Of a DNA stretch of 8,183 bases, positions 6,894 to 8,183 are shown in pieces. The notes beneath the pieces were generated by a model. That model had not been told where the DNA came from and did no database searches. It was given only the letters and a program-made list of their open reading frames with translations. The position numbers and the translations under genes are program-made. Where the stretch lies: contig MGUQ01000051.1 of NCBI GenBank assembly GCA_001799975.1, positions 3,613 to 11,795 of the forward strand, in the 5' to 3' direction. The stretch comes from Elusimicrobia bacterium RIFCSPLOWO2_01_FULL_54_10 (lineage in GTDB: Bacteria; Elusimicrobiota; Elusimicrobia; 2-02-FULL-39-32). The first letter of the stretch is position 1; the number at the start of each line of letters is the position of its first letter.

Positions 6894-8183
<1,290 letters not shown>

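Overview
This window is a fully packed, single-strand (+) block of seven genes. The first and last are cut by the window edges. There is no stretch without a gene: junctions are 4-base ATGA overlaps, a 1-base overlap, a 4-base gap and a 17-base overlap. I see no promoter, terminator, RNA gene, mobile element, repeat array or CRISPR. Base composition is moderately GC-rich (mid-50s per cent by eye).

Layout, left to right: the 3' two thirds of hisS (histidyl-tRNA synthetase, 2-850); a NifS/IscS-type cysteine desulfurase (847-2091); a TerC/Alx-family membrane protein (2088-3035); a 900-residue UPF0182 membrane protein with a very large soluble domain (3032-5734); a membrane-anchored DUF4015 putative glycoside hydrolase (5734-6885); mnmA, the tRNA-uridine 2-sulfurtransferase (6890-7969); and the 5' end of tyrS (tyrosyl-tRNA synthetase, 7953 to the right edge).

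Two themes interleave. One is translation and tRNA maturation: hisS, the desulfurase (probable sulfur source), mnmA (sulfur acceptor and tRNA thiolase) and tyrS. The other is envelope and metal handling: TerC (a Mn-exporter and exoenzyme-metalation family) followed by two proteins whose main domains are predicted to lie outside the cytoplasm and whose functions are unknown or weakly known. The overlaps suggest one transcription unit with translational coupling.

Organism: a bacterium. Cysteine-rich HisRS, CxxC-type MnmA, UPF0182 and DUF4015 together do not resemble enterobacteria. They would fit an uncultured lineage such as Omnitrophota or a deltaproteobacterial-type group, but the sequence alone does not settle this. 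The most notable details are the Asp-to-Cys change in the MnmA active site, a possible three-codon minicistron bridging the DUF4015 gene to mnmA, the three CxxC pairs in HisRS, and the TerC-UPF0182-DUF4015 neighbourhood.
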